A stretch of DNA of 8,278 nucleotides from Treponema sp. UBA4232 (GTDB lineage: Bacteria > Spirochaetota > Spirochaetia > Treponematales > Treponemataceae), in assembly GCA_002396325.1 (NCBI GenBank), contig DGXM01000110.1, positions 1 through 8,278 on the forward strand, written 5' to 3'. The stretch's first letter is position 1. The number at the start of each line of letters is the position of its first letter. The position numbers and the translations under genes are program-made. Shown here piece after piece: positions 1-6,523 of the stretch. The notes beneath the pieces were generated by a model. It was not told the DNA's origin and searched no databases. It saw nothing but the letters and a program-made list of their open reading frames with translations.

Positions 1-1119
1 GACATCCTGCTCCTCGACGAGCCGACCAACGGTCTTGACCTTGAGAGCATCTCCTGGCTTGAGAATTTCCTTATTGAATTTGAAAACTGCGTGATTGTGG
101 TGAGCCACGACCGCCACTTCCTGAATGCAATCTGCACATACATCTGCGACATCGACTACGGAAAAATCACACAGTTCACCGGTAACTATGACTTCTGGTA
201 CCAGATGAGCCAGATCATGCAGAAGCAGGCCAAGGATCAGCAGAAAAAGAGGGAGGACAAGATGGCTGAGCTCAAGACCTTCATTCAGCGTTTTGCCTCC
301 AACGTGTCAAAGGCGGGGCAGGCCTCCAGCCGCAAAAAAGTGCTTGAAAAACTTGAGCTTGAGGAGCTTCCCGTCACAAGCCGCAAATTTCCTTATGTGC
401 ATTTCCAGCCGGAGAGGGAAATCGGTAACTTTGTTCTCACCGCGGAGAACCTCAACTCAAAGGATTCCGACGGCAACGTGCTTTTGAATAATTTCTCCAT
501 AACAATCCATCCGGGCGAAAAAGTTGCCTTCGTGGGAATGGAGCACAACTCAATCACGTCATTCTTCGACATCATTTCAGGCGATGAAAAGTGCGAGGGC
601 GCGACCGTGAACTGGGGACAGACCACCAAGCAGACCTACATGGGACGCGACAACTCAAAGTATTTTGCCAACGACCTGAACATCACCGACTGGCTCAAGC
701 AGTATTCGAAGGACCAGGACGATGCATACGTGAGGGGCTTCCTTGGACGCATGCTCTTTACTGGTGACGAAAGCCTGAAGCCCGTTAAAGTCCTTTCAGG
801 AGGAGAGAAGGTGAGGTGCATGCTCAGCAAGATGATGCTCTCAGGCGCGAACGTTCTGATTCTTGACGATCCCACCAACCATCTTGACCTTGAAAGCATT
901 GAAAGCCTGAACCAGGGTCTTGAAAGATTCTCCGGGGTTGTCCTTTTCTCAAGCCACGACCACGAGTTCATCAGCACAATCGCAAACCGCATCGTCGAAA
1001 TCACTCCCAAGGGCATAATCGACCGCATGATGAATTTCGACGACTACCTGAAAGACGAACAGGTGAAGGCTCTGCGCAAGGAATACTACGCGGGAACAGA
1101 CAAGAAAATCAGATTCTAG
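1..1119 (+). CDS. ABC-F family ATPase, YbiT-like (5'-truncated by window edge)
   Basis: Reading frame 1 is open from base 1, so the gene starts upstream; 372 residues remain of a protein usually about 530 long. The visible part begins in the Walker B motif of the first ATPase domain (LLLDEPTN, residues 3-10) with its H-loop SHDRH (35-39). A charged, coiled-coil-like interdomain linker follows (about 65-145, the P-site-tRNA-interaction region in ABC-F proteins), then a second ATPase domain with signature LSGGEK (265-270), Walker B ending in DDPTNHLD and H-loop His319. Segments such as SHDRHFLNAICT and LDLESIESLNQGL closely recall E. coli YbiT. There are no membrane segments, as expected for cytosolic ribosome-associated ABC-F factors that act on stalled or antibiotic-bound ribosomes; the specific role here is unknown. 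Oddity: the second Walker A (179-187) reads GMEHNSITS, lacking the glycines and the lysine, and the catalytic Glu is Asp290. The first Walker A lies outside the window. Confidence 0.93.
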   Translation, partial: DILLLDEPTNGLDLESISWLENFLIEFENCVIVVSHDRHFLNAICTYICDIDYGKITQFTGNYDFWYQMSQIMQKQAKDQQKKREDKMAELKTFIQRFASNVSKAGQASSRKKVLEKLELEELPVTSRKFPYVHFQPEREIGNFVLTAENLNSKDSDGNVLLNNFSITIHPGEKVAFVGMEHNSITSFFDIISGDEKCEGATVNWGQTTKQTYMGRDNSKYFANDLNITDWLKQYSKDQDDAYVRGFLGRMLFTGDESLKPVKVLSGGEKVRCMLSKMMLSGANVLILDDPTNHLDLESIESLNQGLERFSGVVLFSSHDHEFISTIANRIVEITPKGIIDRMMNFDDYLKDEQVKALRKEYYAGTDKKIRF

Positions 1120-1134
1120 AATCGGAGGATTGCA

Positions 1135-2835
1135 ATGAAGAGACTCTTTTCAGCAGCGGTTTTTCTTTTGGCGGCGGCAGCTGTCTTTGCCCGTACAGAT
1201 GCAAGCGGAAACTGGAACTACCGAGTGGAAAACGGAGAGGCTTTCGTCACTGGATACAACGGGAACCTTGTGCGCGTTGAAATTCCATCCGCACTTGACG
1301 GTTTTACGGTCACGACGATAGCAGACCACGCTTTCTACAAAAGTCCTCTGGAGGAAGTCTCCATCCCCGATTCTGTGGTCTCAATTGAAAACTCAGGATT
1401 CGAAGGCTCCTCCAGGCTTTCCGCAGTGACATTCTCATCTTCCCTCAAGCGTATAGGAAGCAATGCCTTCGCAGGATGCGGGTCGCTGGAATCCGTGAAT
1501 CTTCCGAAATCACTCCGCATAATCTCAAAACACGCATTCGAGGAGTGCTCCAAGGCCAGAATACACGTTCCTTACCACACACATTTCGAGAGTATGCCCT
1601 GTACAAACGCATCGGCTCCAATCTTCTACATTTACAGGGGTAGTGCCGCCGAAAAGCTCATGCTGCTTGACGAAGACATGGACTTCATCTACGAACCGGA
1701 GAATCCCGAACCGGGAGAGGCATGGAATGACTACGAGTCCTTTTTCGAGGAAATCCAAAGCTCCTACAGCCCCGGGAAACTCACCGATGAGCAGATAAAC
1801 AGGCTTTTAAGCCACATAAAGACCGTGCTTGAAACCACTGAATTCCAGAAGACCGGAAAAGTGGAGCGCAATTCAGACGGAAACTTCGCATGGTATTACT
1901 CCGACAGGATTTTTGCCGTTTCGGATGCAGGATGGGAGATTCCCTACACGATTGCAGACATTGATCCTTGGAGTGACGGCGGTGAGATTCCGAGGGTTAT
2001 CGTGGTGCAATTCGGCGAAAACAATTCCGTAAACAGAAGAATGGTTGGATCATGTGTCTATCCATATTACAGCGATGATATTGAGAAATACTTTGACACA
2101 TCCGAAGCTTCGGATTTTGTGGATTCAGATGACCTTGACAACAGAATCCTCTCTGTGAATGGAAAGGAGTACAGGCTTCTTCTCGTCGATATTTACTACG
2201 GCGTATTGCACTTGAATTCCGGGGAGAAATACGTGCAGCCGGAATCCGTTGTGACGGAGATTGGAACAGACAGTTTCCGTCTTGAGGAGATGCACGGCAC
2301 AAAGCCGAATGTGGCATCGGATGAATACAAGACTCATCCCGTGACGCTCGCTGAACTGGAAGATGCATTGAAAGCCATGGCCGAAAGACGCGGCGAAAGA
2401 AGTTTCCCGTCAATCTTCGACACTGACAAACCCTATATGCAGTGGTCAACGATTGATGAATACGTGCTTGAGACCTGGTATTACGGAGTGCACATTTCCA
2501 TGAAGGAATCTGTCCGCTACATGGCCCAGCTCTACCGCACAGACGACGGACGCCGCGTCATCGACTTCAGATTCACGAACAAACCTGCTTTCGATGTGTT
2601 CCTTCAGCTGAGCAGACTCGGACAGACTGTCGTGAACGAAGAGTACATACAGGAAATGCAGGGCTCAGGAAACATGATCGAGACCCCCGATGATTTGGAC
2701 GGCCTCATAAACGACATAAGCCGGCTTGTGTGTCACGTTGCCACAGTGACCGTAGACGGGGAGGAGTACACAGTGTACTGCATCCCTGTTCACAACTCGG
2801 ACTGGGCAGGCGGCGGAAACTCTACAGAATATTGA
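1135..2835 (+). CDS. Secreted BspA-type leucine-rich-repeat protein (LRR-A)
   Basis: This 566-residue protein starts at the ATG preceded by GGAGG (1124-1128, 6-nt spacing). Residues 1-19 form a signal peptide (KR, hydrophobic Ala/Leu core, likely cleavage after VFA) with no lipobox Cys, so it should be exported to the periplasm or beyond. An N-terminal cap (about 23-71: SGNW, then IPSALDGFTVTTIADHAF) leads into three clean 23-residue BspA/LRR_5 repeats (72-94, 95-117, 118-140) with the L-x-x-V-x-[IL]-P-x-S-[LV]-x-x-I-x-x-x-[AG]-F pattern. Residues about 150-566 are not LRR; they carry a middle module and a C-terminal domain (403-566) that recur in the paralogue at 4676-6484. BspA-like proteins in treponemes and Bacteroidetes are surface proteins, some binding host matrix proteins or other bacteria; adhesion here is inference. 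It follows the ABC-F gene by 15 bp with no terminator between them, so read-through is likely. Its 3' end overlaps the opposing barrel gene. Confidence 0.88.
   Translation: MKRLFSAAVFLLAAAAVFARTDASGNWNYRVENGEAFVTGYNGNLVRVEIPSALDGFTVTTIADHAFYKSPLEEVSIPDSVVSIENSGFEGSSRLSAVTFSSSLKRIGSNAFAGCGSLESVNLPKSLRIISKHAFEECSKARIHVPYHTHFESMPCTNASAPIFYIYRGSAAEKLMLLDEDMDFIYEPENPEPGEAWNDYESFFEEIQSSYSPGKLTDEQINRLLSHIKTVLETTEFQKTGKVERNSDGNFAWYYSDRIFAVSDAGWEIPYTIADIDPWSDGGEIPRVIVVQFGENNSVNRRMVGSCVYPYYSDDIEKYFDTSEASDFVDSDDLDNRILSVNGKEYRLLLVDIYYGVLHLNSGEKYVQPESVVTEIGTDSFRLEEMHGTKPNVASDEYKTHPVTLAELEDALKAMAERRGERSFPSIFDTDKPYMQWSTIDEYVLETWYYGVHISMKESVRYMAQLYRTDDGRRVIDFRFTNKPAFDVFLQLSRLGQTVVNEEYIQEMQGSGNMIETPDDLDGLINDISRLVCHVATVTVDGEEYTVYCIPVHNSDWAGGGNSTEY
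1348..1554 (+). repeat. Three tandem 23-residue LRR units in LRR-A
   Basis: Protein-level repeat within LRR-A: three consecutive 69-nt units starting LEEVSIP, LSAVTFS and LESVNLP, each ending in a Phe-x-x-Cys/Ser-type turn (AFAGCGS, AFEECSK). The units have diverged at the nucleotide level, so this is a folded LRR array and not a recent DNA duplication. Confidence 0.8.
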
Positions 2836-4528
2836 AGCGCGCGGTTGCCGTGAAATCGATTCCCTGATCAAAGGCTCCAAGCTCATGTCCCTTGTTTATC
2901 ATCAAAAGGTATGTGAAAGAGCCTCCAACAGTAATGACGCGGTTGAAAGAGAAGCTTCCTTCCGCCGTGATGCTGTGTGTGAATTCGGGAGTTCCTGAGA
3001 GTCCCATGTCCCGGGCTTTTGCGATGGCATCTTCCTGACTTGCATATGGAGAGTTTGCAGTTCCGTATCCTCCCGAAGCAGGGTAGAAATAATAGCCGCT
3101 GCCATCCTTGTACGTAAGAAGCTTTCTCAAATCATTTTCTCCGTGGGCAAGGAAAGTGTATCCGAGTCCTGCGCTCCATCTGCCGTCGAAATTCTCAAAG
3201 TCCGCCCGGAGTGTTCCGCTGACCGAATCGGCACCATACTGTGAACCAATCCAGGAGTAAATGAGCGGTTTTGCCGTCATATGATCTTCACGGGAACTTA
3301 TGAAAGTGTTGCCCGGAGTAAGGCGCATGTAGCACCACGGGGAAACATACTGACCCTCGGCACCGAATCTCCAGATTCCGTAAGAGACCGGAAGATTGTA
3401 CACCGCTCCCAGCTGTGCGGCCATTCCGTTGGGATACGATCTTCCCTCGGCACTTTCGAGTTCGTGCGGCATCTGGAATTCATTCTGAGCGTAAAGCCCG
3501 TACAGACGAAGGTTTTTAACGGGGGTCACATCAACTGTGAATGCCATGTACTGCGACACAAATTTCATCTTCTCGCCGTACACGGGATCGCCCTCGCCGT
3601 TGAAGGAATGCATTATCATCAGCGGATTCATGAATTTCAAATCAAGTTCTGCATTTGCAAGGGTTCCTTCCATTACGGAAAAACTCATCCATCTGAACGG
3701 ACGGAATGCAACTCTGTGCAGATAAAAGTATTTCTTCGTCTCCAACTGAATCACCGAGGCATTGTAGACTATGGCAGGCGAGAAAAAAGAGAGCGTCGCG
3801 TAAGCCTGGGCTTCCATGTCATCCGAAAGAACCACGCTGTCGAGCATCGGTGTGCCAATCTCCATGCTTCCGCGTCCAAGCTGGAAATTGAATGCATATT
3901 TTCCGTTTACGGGCACTCCGGCACTCATGTATGCCGTCTTCGGCCACAGGAAATCCAGACCGCTTATCTCTCCGCCTATCGGGATGTTTGTCCAGTTGGA
4001 AGATTCGTTTATGGACCAGTAGTTTTCGCTCACCCTCAGGTCGCTTTCAATCGTCACGTAATCGGAAACACTGATGAATACCGGAACTTCGACGATAGGT
4101 GCCTGCGCATTGTATTTGTGCATATAGTCCCAGTCACGGGCAATACTGTTGTTGCTTCTTCCTGTCACTTCGAATGCGGCCCTGGCTTTCACACCCACGT
4201 TCAGAACCCCGGAACCCGCGCTGTAATATTCGCTTGCAAGGTATTCCTCAATCCTCTCGTACCGTACCCTTGAGGCCGGGGAGAGTTTTTCAGGGTCAAT
4301 GCCGCTCATTGCCTGACGGATTTCACCGACGGGAAGAGGGGCTGAATTCGCAAGCGTGACCATCCCGCACTCAGAAGCAATGTCTGACAAATCGTCATAT
4401 ACAAAACTGTCTGCCGGAACAAGAGTCTGTTCGTTCCATTCCCTTTTGGAAAATTCAAACTGTGCAAAAGAACCGGAAATGGCAAAAAAAGCCATAAAAA
4501 CAATAAAAAAGAGCTTTCTTGTAGTCAT
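2822..4528 (-). CDS. Putative outer-membrane beta-barrel protein, Wzi-like
   Basis: This 568-residue protein reads right to left. I chose the ATG at 4528 because it begins a textbook signal peptide (MTTRK, hydrophobic core to about residue 19, likely cleavage SFA|Q after 22); upstream ATGs at 4567 and 4552 would only add a polar tail and lie within the predicted promoter. The mature protein starts with a small helical part (about 44-100, YDDLSDIASECGMVTLA then LPVGEIRQAM), followed by alternating hydrophobic/polar strands rich in Tyr, Phe, Trp and Gly to the end (FTATARFNIL), typical of an outer-membrane beta-barrel. The N-terminal pattern (Y.DL..L...G.v.L....P), an LGRGSMEIGTP segment (218-227) and the KYFYLHRVAFRPF / FMNPLMIMHSF segments (266-278, 299-309) recall the Wzi capsule-assembly family, which anchors exopolysaccharide at the outer membrane. 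The Wzi assignment is tentative; a generic treponemal barrel is the alternative. No capsule genes are visible nearby. It is divergent from LRR-B and convergent with LRR-A. Confidence 0.78.
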   Translation of the reverse strand: MTTRKLFFIVFMAFFAISGSFAQFEFSKREWNEQTLVPADSFVYDDLSDIASECGMVTLANSAPLPVGEIRQAMSGIDPEKLSPASRVRYERIEEYLASEYYSAGSGVLNVGVKARAAFEVTGRSNNSIARDWDYMHKYNAQAPIVEVPVFISVSDYVTIESDLRVSENYWSINESSNWTNIPIGGEISGLDFLWPKTAYMSAGVPVNGKYAFNFQLGRGSMEIGTPMLDSVVLSDDMEAQAYATLSFFSPAIVYNASVIQLETKKYFYLHRVAFRPFRWMSFSVMEGTLANAELDLKFMNPLMIMHSFNGEGDPVYGEKMKFVSQYMAFTVDVTPVKNLRLYGLYAQNEFQMPHELESAEGRSYPNGMAAQLGAVYNLPVSYGIWRFGAEGQYVSPWCYMRLTPGNTFISSREDHMTAKPLIYSWIGSQYGADSVSGTLRADFENFDGRWSAGLGYTFLAHGENDLRKLLTYKDGSGYYFYPASGGYGTANSPYASQEDAIAKARDMGLSGTPEFTHSITAEGSFSFNRVITVGGSFTYLLMINKGHELGAFDQGIDFTATARFNIL

Positions 4529-4534
4529 TCCAAT

Positions 4535-4563
4535 ATAATACCGTTTATGCATTTTTAATGCAA
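4535..4563 (-). promoter_or_regulatory. Predicted sigma-70-type promoter for the barrel gene
   Basis: On the minus strand, -35 TTGCAT (4563-4558) is followed by a 17-nt spacer and -10 TATTAT (4540-4535, five of six consensus bases). Only six bases (ATTGGA) separate the -10 from the chosen ATG at 4528, so the predicted transcription start falls at or next to the start codon. There is no convincing Shine-Dalgarno at normal spacing; TTGGA directly abuts the ATG. Confidence 0.5.
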
Positions 4564-4579
4564 GCATGACGGGTTTTTC

Positions 4580-4608
4580 TTGTGCTCAGGCAAATTCTGT
4601 GTTAAAAT
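4580..4608 (+). promoter_or_regulatory. Predicted promoter for the LRR-B / OmpA-like operon
   Basis: The -35-like TTGTGC (4580-4585, three of six consensus bases) is followed by a 17-nt spacer and -10 TAAAAT (4603-4608, five of six). It would give a 5' leader of about 60 nt before the ATG at 4676. A second TATTAT at 4648-4653 lacks a good -35. The promoter is divergent from the one for the barrel gene, with only about 16 bp between the two -35 elements, so the two could share regulators. Confidence 0.45.
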
Positions 4609-4664
4609 ATGAGGCATATCGGAAAGCTGAGTTTTTCGAGGTTCCCATATTATAGTAAAAAAAC

Positions 4665-4668
4665 GGAG
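4665..4668 (+). promoter_or_regulatory. Ribosome binding site deciding the LRR-B start
   Basis: GGAG lies seven bases before the ATG at 4676 and only four before the in-frame TTG at 4673. Spacing and codon preference favour the ATG. Confidence 0.7.
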
Positions 4669-4675
4669 ACATTTG

Positions 4676-6484
4676 ATGAAGTCTTTAAGAAAAATCTTTT
4701 TATCCCTGTGCTGCACAGTCCTTGCTTCGGTAATTTCGGCACAGGAGGCACAGCTGTCAATCGAGGACAAAGTTGACTCCTCAGGACAGTGGATAATCAA
4801 ATTGAACGGCGGCGACGCAATCATCAGCGGGTGCAACATACGCGGCGAAAAAAAAATCGTGATTCCGGAAACCATAGACGGTGCCACGGTTGTTGAAATC
4901 GGGGACGAGGCTTTTTTCGACAAGGACGCCTGGCTTAACGACAGACCATCCGTGTTTGCCGCAATGGAAACCATAACACTCCCGAAGACGCTCAAAGTGA
5001 TAGGACGTTATGCATTCCGCTGCTGCACATCCCTTAAGAAACTTGAGGTGCCCGAAGGCGTGAACGTCATTATGGTACGCGCTTTCAACGACTGCACATC
5101 CCTTGAGTCCGTCTCACTTCCCGAGTCTCTTGAGTTCATGGGAGATGAAGTGTTCAAAGGCTGCTCATCGCTCAAGACAATATCAATCCCCGCAAGACTG
5201 GGCACTTTGCCGCGAGGAACCGTTTTCTACTGCGGACAGCTTGAGTCAATCAATATCCCTGAAGGTACAAAAGACATAGGAAACTACGCCTGCTACGACT
5301 GCGCACTTCTGGAGTCACTGAAGATTCCCTCCACTGTGGACACAATCGGGAATTCCGCCTTCGAAGGCTGCATGTCACTGAAAAGCGTGACCCTTCCGCC
5401 GTCAGTGGGCTACATCGGCGAGAGTGCGTTCAGAAACTGCGAGAGCCTTTCGGTAGTGCGTATTCCAAAGACGGCCTTCTACGAGGAGTCTGCCTTTCCA
5501 AAATCAACAGAACTGGTATTCTACGAGGGGGAAATGCCTGAAGATGAAATCCATGCTTCGGATGAATCCTCCTATGCCGAAAAGCTCATCAGAGAGATAG
5601 TCGAAAGGGAAAACCGCACGCTCATAAAAATAAAAGAAAGCCGCATTGTGAATGGACCTGAAAACGGAATCGCCTATGCCACCGACGGTGAAAATCTTTT
5701 CTTCATTTCAAACGGAGAGCCGTACACATACTACCGCGTGAAAAGCAACGACCCTGACGTGCCGAATTTCATTTATCTCCAGTACATGCCGGAAGCCTAC
5801 CGCAGAAACAGCATCTTCGCCACCGACGCAGTGGAAAGCATTGACCTTTCAAAGCTGGACGCCGCATCCCTTTACAGGGAAATCGACACATCAAATCTTT
5901 CATACATAACTTTCGTTGATCTGGGGGAAGAGCCCTACCAGGTGCTTTGCAGCGAGATAAAGATTCAGGAAAACACTGAGCAGCCTGCGGATGATATACC
6001 GCCCTACACAAAGAAAGAAGTCGAGGAGATGATTCGTACTCTTGTGCAAAGGTTTGAGTCCGCCGACTATCCGAGTCTCGAAAGAACCGACAAGCCGTAT
6101 GCCATAAAGAGCAATGAAACCGAGTCCATCTTTGAGTCCGCATTCTACGGGGCATACGTTTCAACGGGGACACCTTTCTGCTTCGTTTCGTTTTACAGGG
6201 GAGACACAAGGAATCTTATGACGCTGTTCTTCTCAAGGGGCACTGAATTGGAAGACCTGTTCAATCTTTCCGCAGAAGCCGCAGCGTTTACCAACGAAGA
6301 AACAATGTCAGACGCACATGAAAAGGGAAGGCTTTTCTGGACTGATGCAGAAATTGAGGCATACTGCAATGAATTCCTTGAAAGCGGAAAATGGTGTCTT
6401 TCTGAAAAAGTCACCGTGAACGGCATTGAATACGATATGTTCTGCTTCCCGATGCACAGTGGAGACTACACCCCTGAAATGTAA
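4676..6484 (+). CDS. Secreted BspA-type leucine-rich-repeat protein (LRR-B), paralogue of LRR-A
   Basis: This 602-residue protein has an N-terminal signal peptide (KSLRK, hydrophobic core, likely cleavage ISA|QEA after about 22). The Cys pair at 12-13 is inside the core and does not make a good lipobox. A cap (about 35-75: SGQW, IPETIDGATVVEIGDEAF) matches that of LRR-A. It precedes seven clean 23-residue BspA/LRR_5 repeats (97-257) plus a degenerate closing unit to about 285. Residues about 325-390 (GENLFFISNGEPYTYY, then VPNFIYLQY) parallel the middle module of LRR-A, and residues 444-602 form the shared C-terminal domain, with TDKPY (471-475) and the motif YDMFCFPMHSGDY (586-598). The LRR array suggests protein or glycan binding outside the inner membrane; ligand and final location are unknown. 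The gene is divergent from the barrel gene and is followed after 39 bp by the OmpA-like gene without a terminator, suggesting one operon. Confidence 0.88.
   Translation: MKSLRKIFLSLCCTVLASVISAQEAQLSIEDKVDSSGQWIIKLNGGDAIISGCNIRGEKKIVIPETIDGATVVEIGDEAFFDKDAWLNDRPSVFAAMETITLPKTLKVIGRYAFRCCTSLKKLEVPEGVNVIMVRAFNDCTSLESVSLPESLEFMGDEVFKGCSSLKTISIPARLGTLPRGTVFYCGQLESINIPEGTKDIGNYACYDCALLESLKIPSTVDTIGNSAFEGCMSLKSVTLPPSVGYIGESAFRNCESLSVVRIPKTAFYEESAFPKSTELVFYEGEMPEDEIHASDESSYAEKLIREIVERENRTLIKIKESRIVNGPENGIAYATDGENLFFISNGEPYTYYRVKSNDPDVPNFIYLQYMPEAYRRNSIFATDAVESIDLSKLDAASLYREIDTSNLSYITFVDLGEEPYQVLCSEIKIQENTEQPADDIPPYTKKEVEEMIRTLVQRFESADYPSLERTDKPYAIKSNETESIFESAFYGAYVSTGTPFCFVSFYRGDTRNLMTLFFSRGTELEDLFNLSAEAAAFTNEETMSDAHEKGRLFWTDAEIEAYCNEFLESGKWCLSEKVTVNGIEYDMFCFPMHSGDYTPEM
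4964..5446 (+). repeat. Seven tandem 23-residue LRR units in LRR-B
   Basis: Seven consecutive 69-nt units encode repeats starting METITLP, LKKLEVP, LESVSLP, LKTISIP, LESINIP, LESLKIP and LKSVTLP. Most end in C-x-x-L/S-type turns (RCCTS, NDCTS, KGCSS, EGCMS, RNCES). Every unit is exactly 23 residues with no indels. A further divergent unit begins LSVVRIP at residue 258. Confidence 0.85.
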
Positions 6485-6513
6485 CCGCAGGCCGTTTCCG
6501 TTCTTTAAAGATT

Positions 6514-6518
6514 GGAGG
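6514..6518 (+). promoter_or_regulatory. Ribosome binding site deciding the OmpA-like start
   Basis: A perfect GGAGG lies five bases before the ATG at 6524. The in-frame TTG at 6512 overlaps this site and so cannot be the start codon. Confidence 0.8.
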
Positions 6519-6523
6519 CATTT

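Noticed and set aside
1997..2449. Minus-strand open frame (150 residues) inside LRR-A
   Set aside because: It is a shadow of the LRR-A reading frame, with biased Cys/Arg/Ser composition and no ribosome binding site.
3281..4273. Long plus-strand open frame (330 residues) opposite the barrel gene
   Set aside because: It has no ribosome binding site, is His/Cys/Arg-rich in a way typical of antisense frames, and lies wholly within a minus-strand gene with a clear signal peptide and strand pattern.
4529..4567. Upstream start codons for the barrel gene at 4567 and 4552
   Set aside because: They would place a polar stretch before the signal peptide and lie within the predicted promoter, with no Shine-Dalgarno before them.
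4709..4714. Cys pair in the LRR-B signal peptide as a lipobox
   Set aside because: The preceding residues are Leu-Ser-Leu, the -1 Leu is not usual, only 11 residues precede the Cys, and a normal cleavage site (ISA|Q) follows.
4555..4995. Minus-strand frame of 146 residues across the divergent promoter region and LRR-B start
   Set aside because: It would cover both predicted promoters and the LRR-B signal peptide, and its sequence has no domain-like features.
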